Source of the DNA: an uncultured Akkermansia sp.
GTDB lineage: Bacteria; Verrucomicrobiota; Verrucomicrobiia; Verrucomicrobiales; Akkermansiaceae
Assembly (NCBI GenBank): GCA_900548895.1
Contig: URLZ01000027.1
Coordinates: 1-33,862 of the forward strand
Length of the DNA stretch: 33,862 bases
Direction: 5' to 3'
In this document: positions 30,704 through 33,862 of the stretch, piece by piece
How the letters are laid out: every line of letters begins with the position of its first letter
Numbering within the stretch: position 1 is the first letter of the stretch
The notes under the pieces: generated by a model
Told to the model about the DNA's origin: nothing
Database searches by the model: none
The model's input: the letters and a program-made list of their open reading frames with translations, nothing else
Program-made: the position numbers and the translations under genes

Positions 30704-31006
30704 TTACATGGGGAAGCCGAGGCCGCCGGTGACTTTGCGCATCTCAGCTTCGGCGATATCCTTGGCGCCGTTGAGGGCGTCCTGCACGGCTTTCAGGACG
30801 AGGGTCTGCAAAAATTCGACGTCGTCCGGATCAATGACACTCGGGTCGATGCTCAGGTCCGTGACCATGCCCGTGCCGTTGGCCGTGACCTTGATCTTGC
30901 CGCCGGCCGCTTCGGCCGTGTAGGTTTTTTCCGCGAGGCGGGCCTGGGCGTTGGCCATGTTGGCCTGCATGGCCTGGGCTTGCTTCATGAGTTTCTGGAT
31001 GTTCAT
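30704..31006 (-). CDS. ybaB: YbaB/EbfC family nucleoid-associated protein
   Basis: A 100-residue homodimeric DNA-binding protein. It starts MNIQKLMKQAQAMQANMANAQARLAEKTYTAEAAGGKIKVTANGTGMVTDLSIDPSVID, the family's helix followed by strands, and ends with DALNGAKDIAEAEMRKVTGGLGFPM, including the typical MxKxTGGL-x-P(G/M) tail. In many bacteria it sits directly downstream of dnaX, as here, often followed by recR; recR is missing and an exporter operon follows instead. The 207-nt gap to dnaX contains no promoter that I can see, so it is probably read from dnaX. Confidence 0.96.
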   Translation of the reverse strand: MNIQKLMKQAQAMQANMANAQARLAEKTYTAEAAGGKIKVTANGTGMVTDLSIDPSVIDPDDVEFLQTLVLKAVQDALNGAKDIAEAEMRKVTGGLGFPM

Positions 31007-31213
31007 GGCGTGGTGAGGAAAGGGGATCCTGTGAAGGGGTGATGATGATGAACGGTGAGGGGGGAAATGAGATGGCGGCGGAGGCGGGGCGGGGAAGCTG
31101 ATGCCGGGCGACGGCGTGCGGTAGATGGGCAGGTCTTCGGCAGCGGACTCAGGGATGACTCAGGGGGGGGAGTCGGAACCCGGGCACCGCGTTCGTCGCC
31201 CCTCTCCGCCCGA

Positions 31214-33529
<2,316 letters not shown>

Positions 33530-33535
33530 AGGAGC

Positions 33536-33564
33536 ATTCTACAGGAAAGGCCCGGGCTTCGCAA
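33536..33564 (-). promoter_or_regulatory. Promoter of dnaX-ybaB, leaderless
   Basis: Minus strand: TTGCGA (33559-33564), 17 bp, TAGAAT (33536-33541), 6 nt before the GTG start. A leaderless GTG start would be unusual. Confidence 0.7.
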
Positions 33565-33862
33565 GTCTAAATGTGCCTGCTGACAGGCTGCGCAGACCGG
33601 GCTCCGGCAGCCGCTGAGCCGCCTCCGTCAGGGTGTGAGTCCGCGTATGGATTGTGATGCGTGCTTCATTGACGAGTAAGCTGTTCGGCGCGTCCTTAGT
33701 CCCGCGCTCTGTCTCGCTCGGCCGGCTGCGGGATACGGAGTTTTCGCCGCTGCCGCAGGGGTGGGCATGGGCGGCGGACCGGGTGCCCTCCGAGGGCATG
33801 CGGCGGGTATGCTGGCCCCGGGTTTCTGGACACGAGGCTAACCCACGTTTTGCTTGCCCTCA
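33565..33862. other. Window end, upstream of dnaX, no supported gene
   Basis: No gene is supported in the last ~300 bases. A plus-strand frame from an ATG at 33657 stays open to the window edge (beginning MRASLTSKLFG), but its later part is Arg/Trp/Pro-rich and no domain, promoter or ribosome site supports it. It could only be judged with the sequence beyond the edge. Confidence 0.4.

Noticed and set aside
28044..30732. Plus-strand frames opposite the ABC exporter genes
   Set aside because: Antisense shadows of the permease, ATPase and adaptor, which have complete motifs.
33657..33862. A plus-strand frame open to the window edge
   Set aside because: Random open frames of this length are common at this GC content, and no promoter or recognisable protein start supports it.

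Overview
This is a bacterial chromosome segment, roughly 65% GC by eye, densely packed with housekeeping genes and with no tRNA, rRNA, CRISPR or intact insertion sequence that I can see. The gene content (transketolase, a sugar porter with a large periplasmic insert, cysE, a polyprenyl synthase, ribD, argS, miaA, rph, dnaX-ybaB) does not fix the phylum. My best guess is a Verrucomicrobiota/PVC-type bacterium, held loosely.

Layout. 0.1-1.2 kb: an M42 aminopeptidase (+). 1.5-3.4 kb: a two-gene, visibly AT-richer islet on the minus strand encoding an SMC/OLD-like AAA ATPase and an overlapping TOPRIM-like acidic-motif protein, a candidate ATPase-nuclease defence module. 3.6-11.7 kb (-): transketolase, sugar porter, FAD oxidoreductase, serine acetyltransferase and polyprenyl diphosphate synthase. 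11.9-14.0 kb (-): ribD followed by a coupled family-2 glycosyltransferase. 14.1-14.7 kb: a low-GC gap with a regularly spaced array of DnaA-box-like 9-mers. 14.7-19.6 kb (-): a lipoprotein, an exported TPR-like protein and argS. 19.6-20.6 kb: a gap with a parS site and a candidate 6S-like RNA. 20.6-22.8 kb (-): a YkgJ-type cysteine-cluster protein and a DUF2156 protein. 23.0-25.3 kb (+): a GYF_2/zinc-ribbon/DUF805 membrane protein and miaA. 25.6-27.7 kb: rph (-), a rhodanese (+) and a small DUF6941-like protein (-). 27.9-33.5 kb (-): dnaX, ybaB and a tripartite ABC exporter (adaptor, ATPase, permease) in one array.

Three things stand out beyond the gene list. First, three perfect copies of the 16-bp palindrome TGTTCCACGTGGAACA (a parS/ParB-binding sequence) lie at 15.7, 19.6 and 22.9 kb, plus a degenerate copy at 24.3 kb. 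Together with the DnaA-box array at 14.6 kb this suggests the window is the origin-proximal centromere region. Second, at least seven genes have a sigma70-type promoter whose -10 hexamer ends only 6-10 nt before the start codon, so their mRNAs should be leaderless or nearly so. This fits the general lack of Shine-Dalgarno sequences. Third, the strand G/C bias flips near 12 kb and again near 22.9 kb, which suggests either a rearrangement or an origin near the last perfect parS site.

All functional assignments come from reading motifs and composition by eye. No database search was run.
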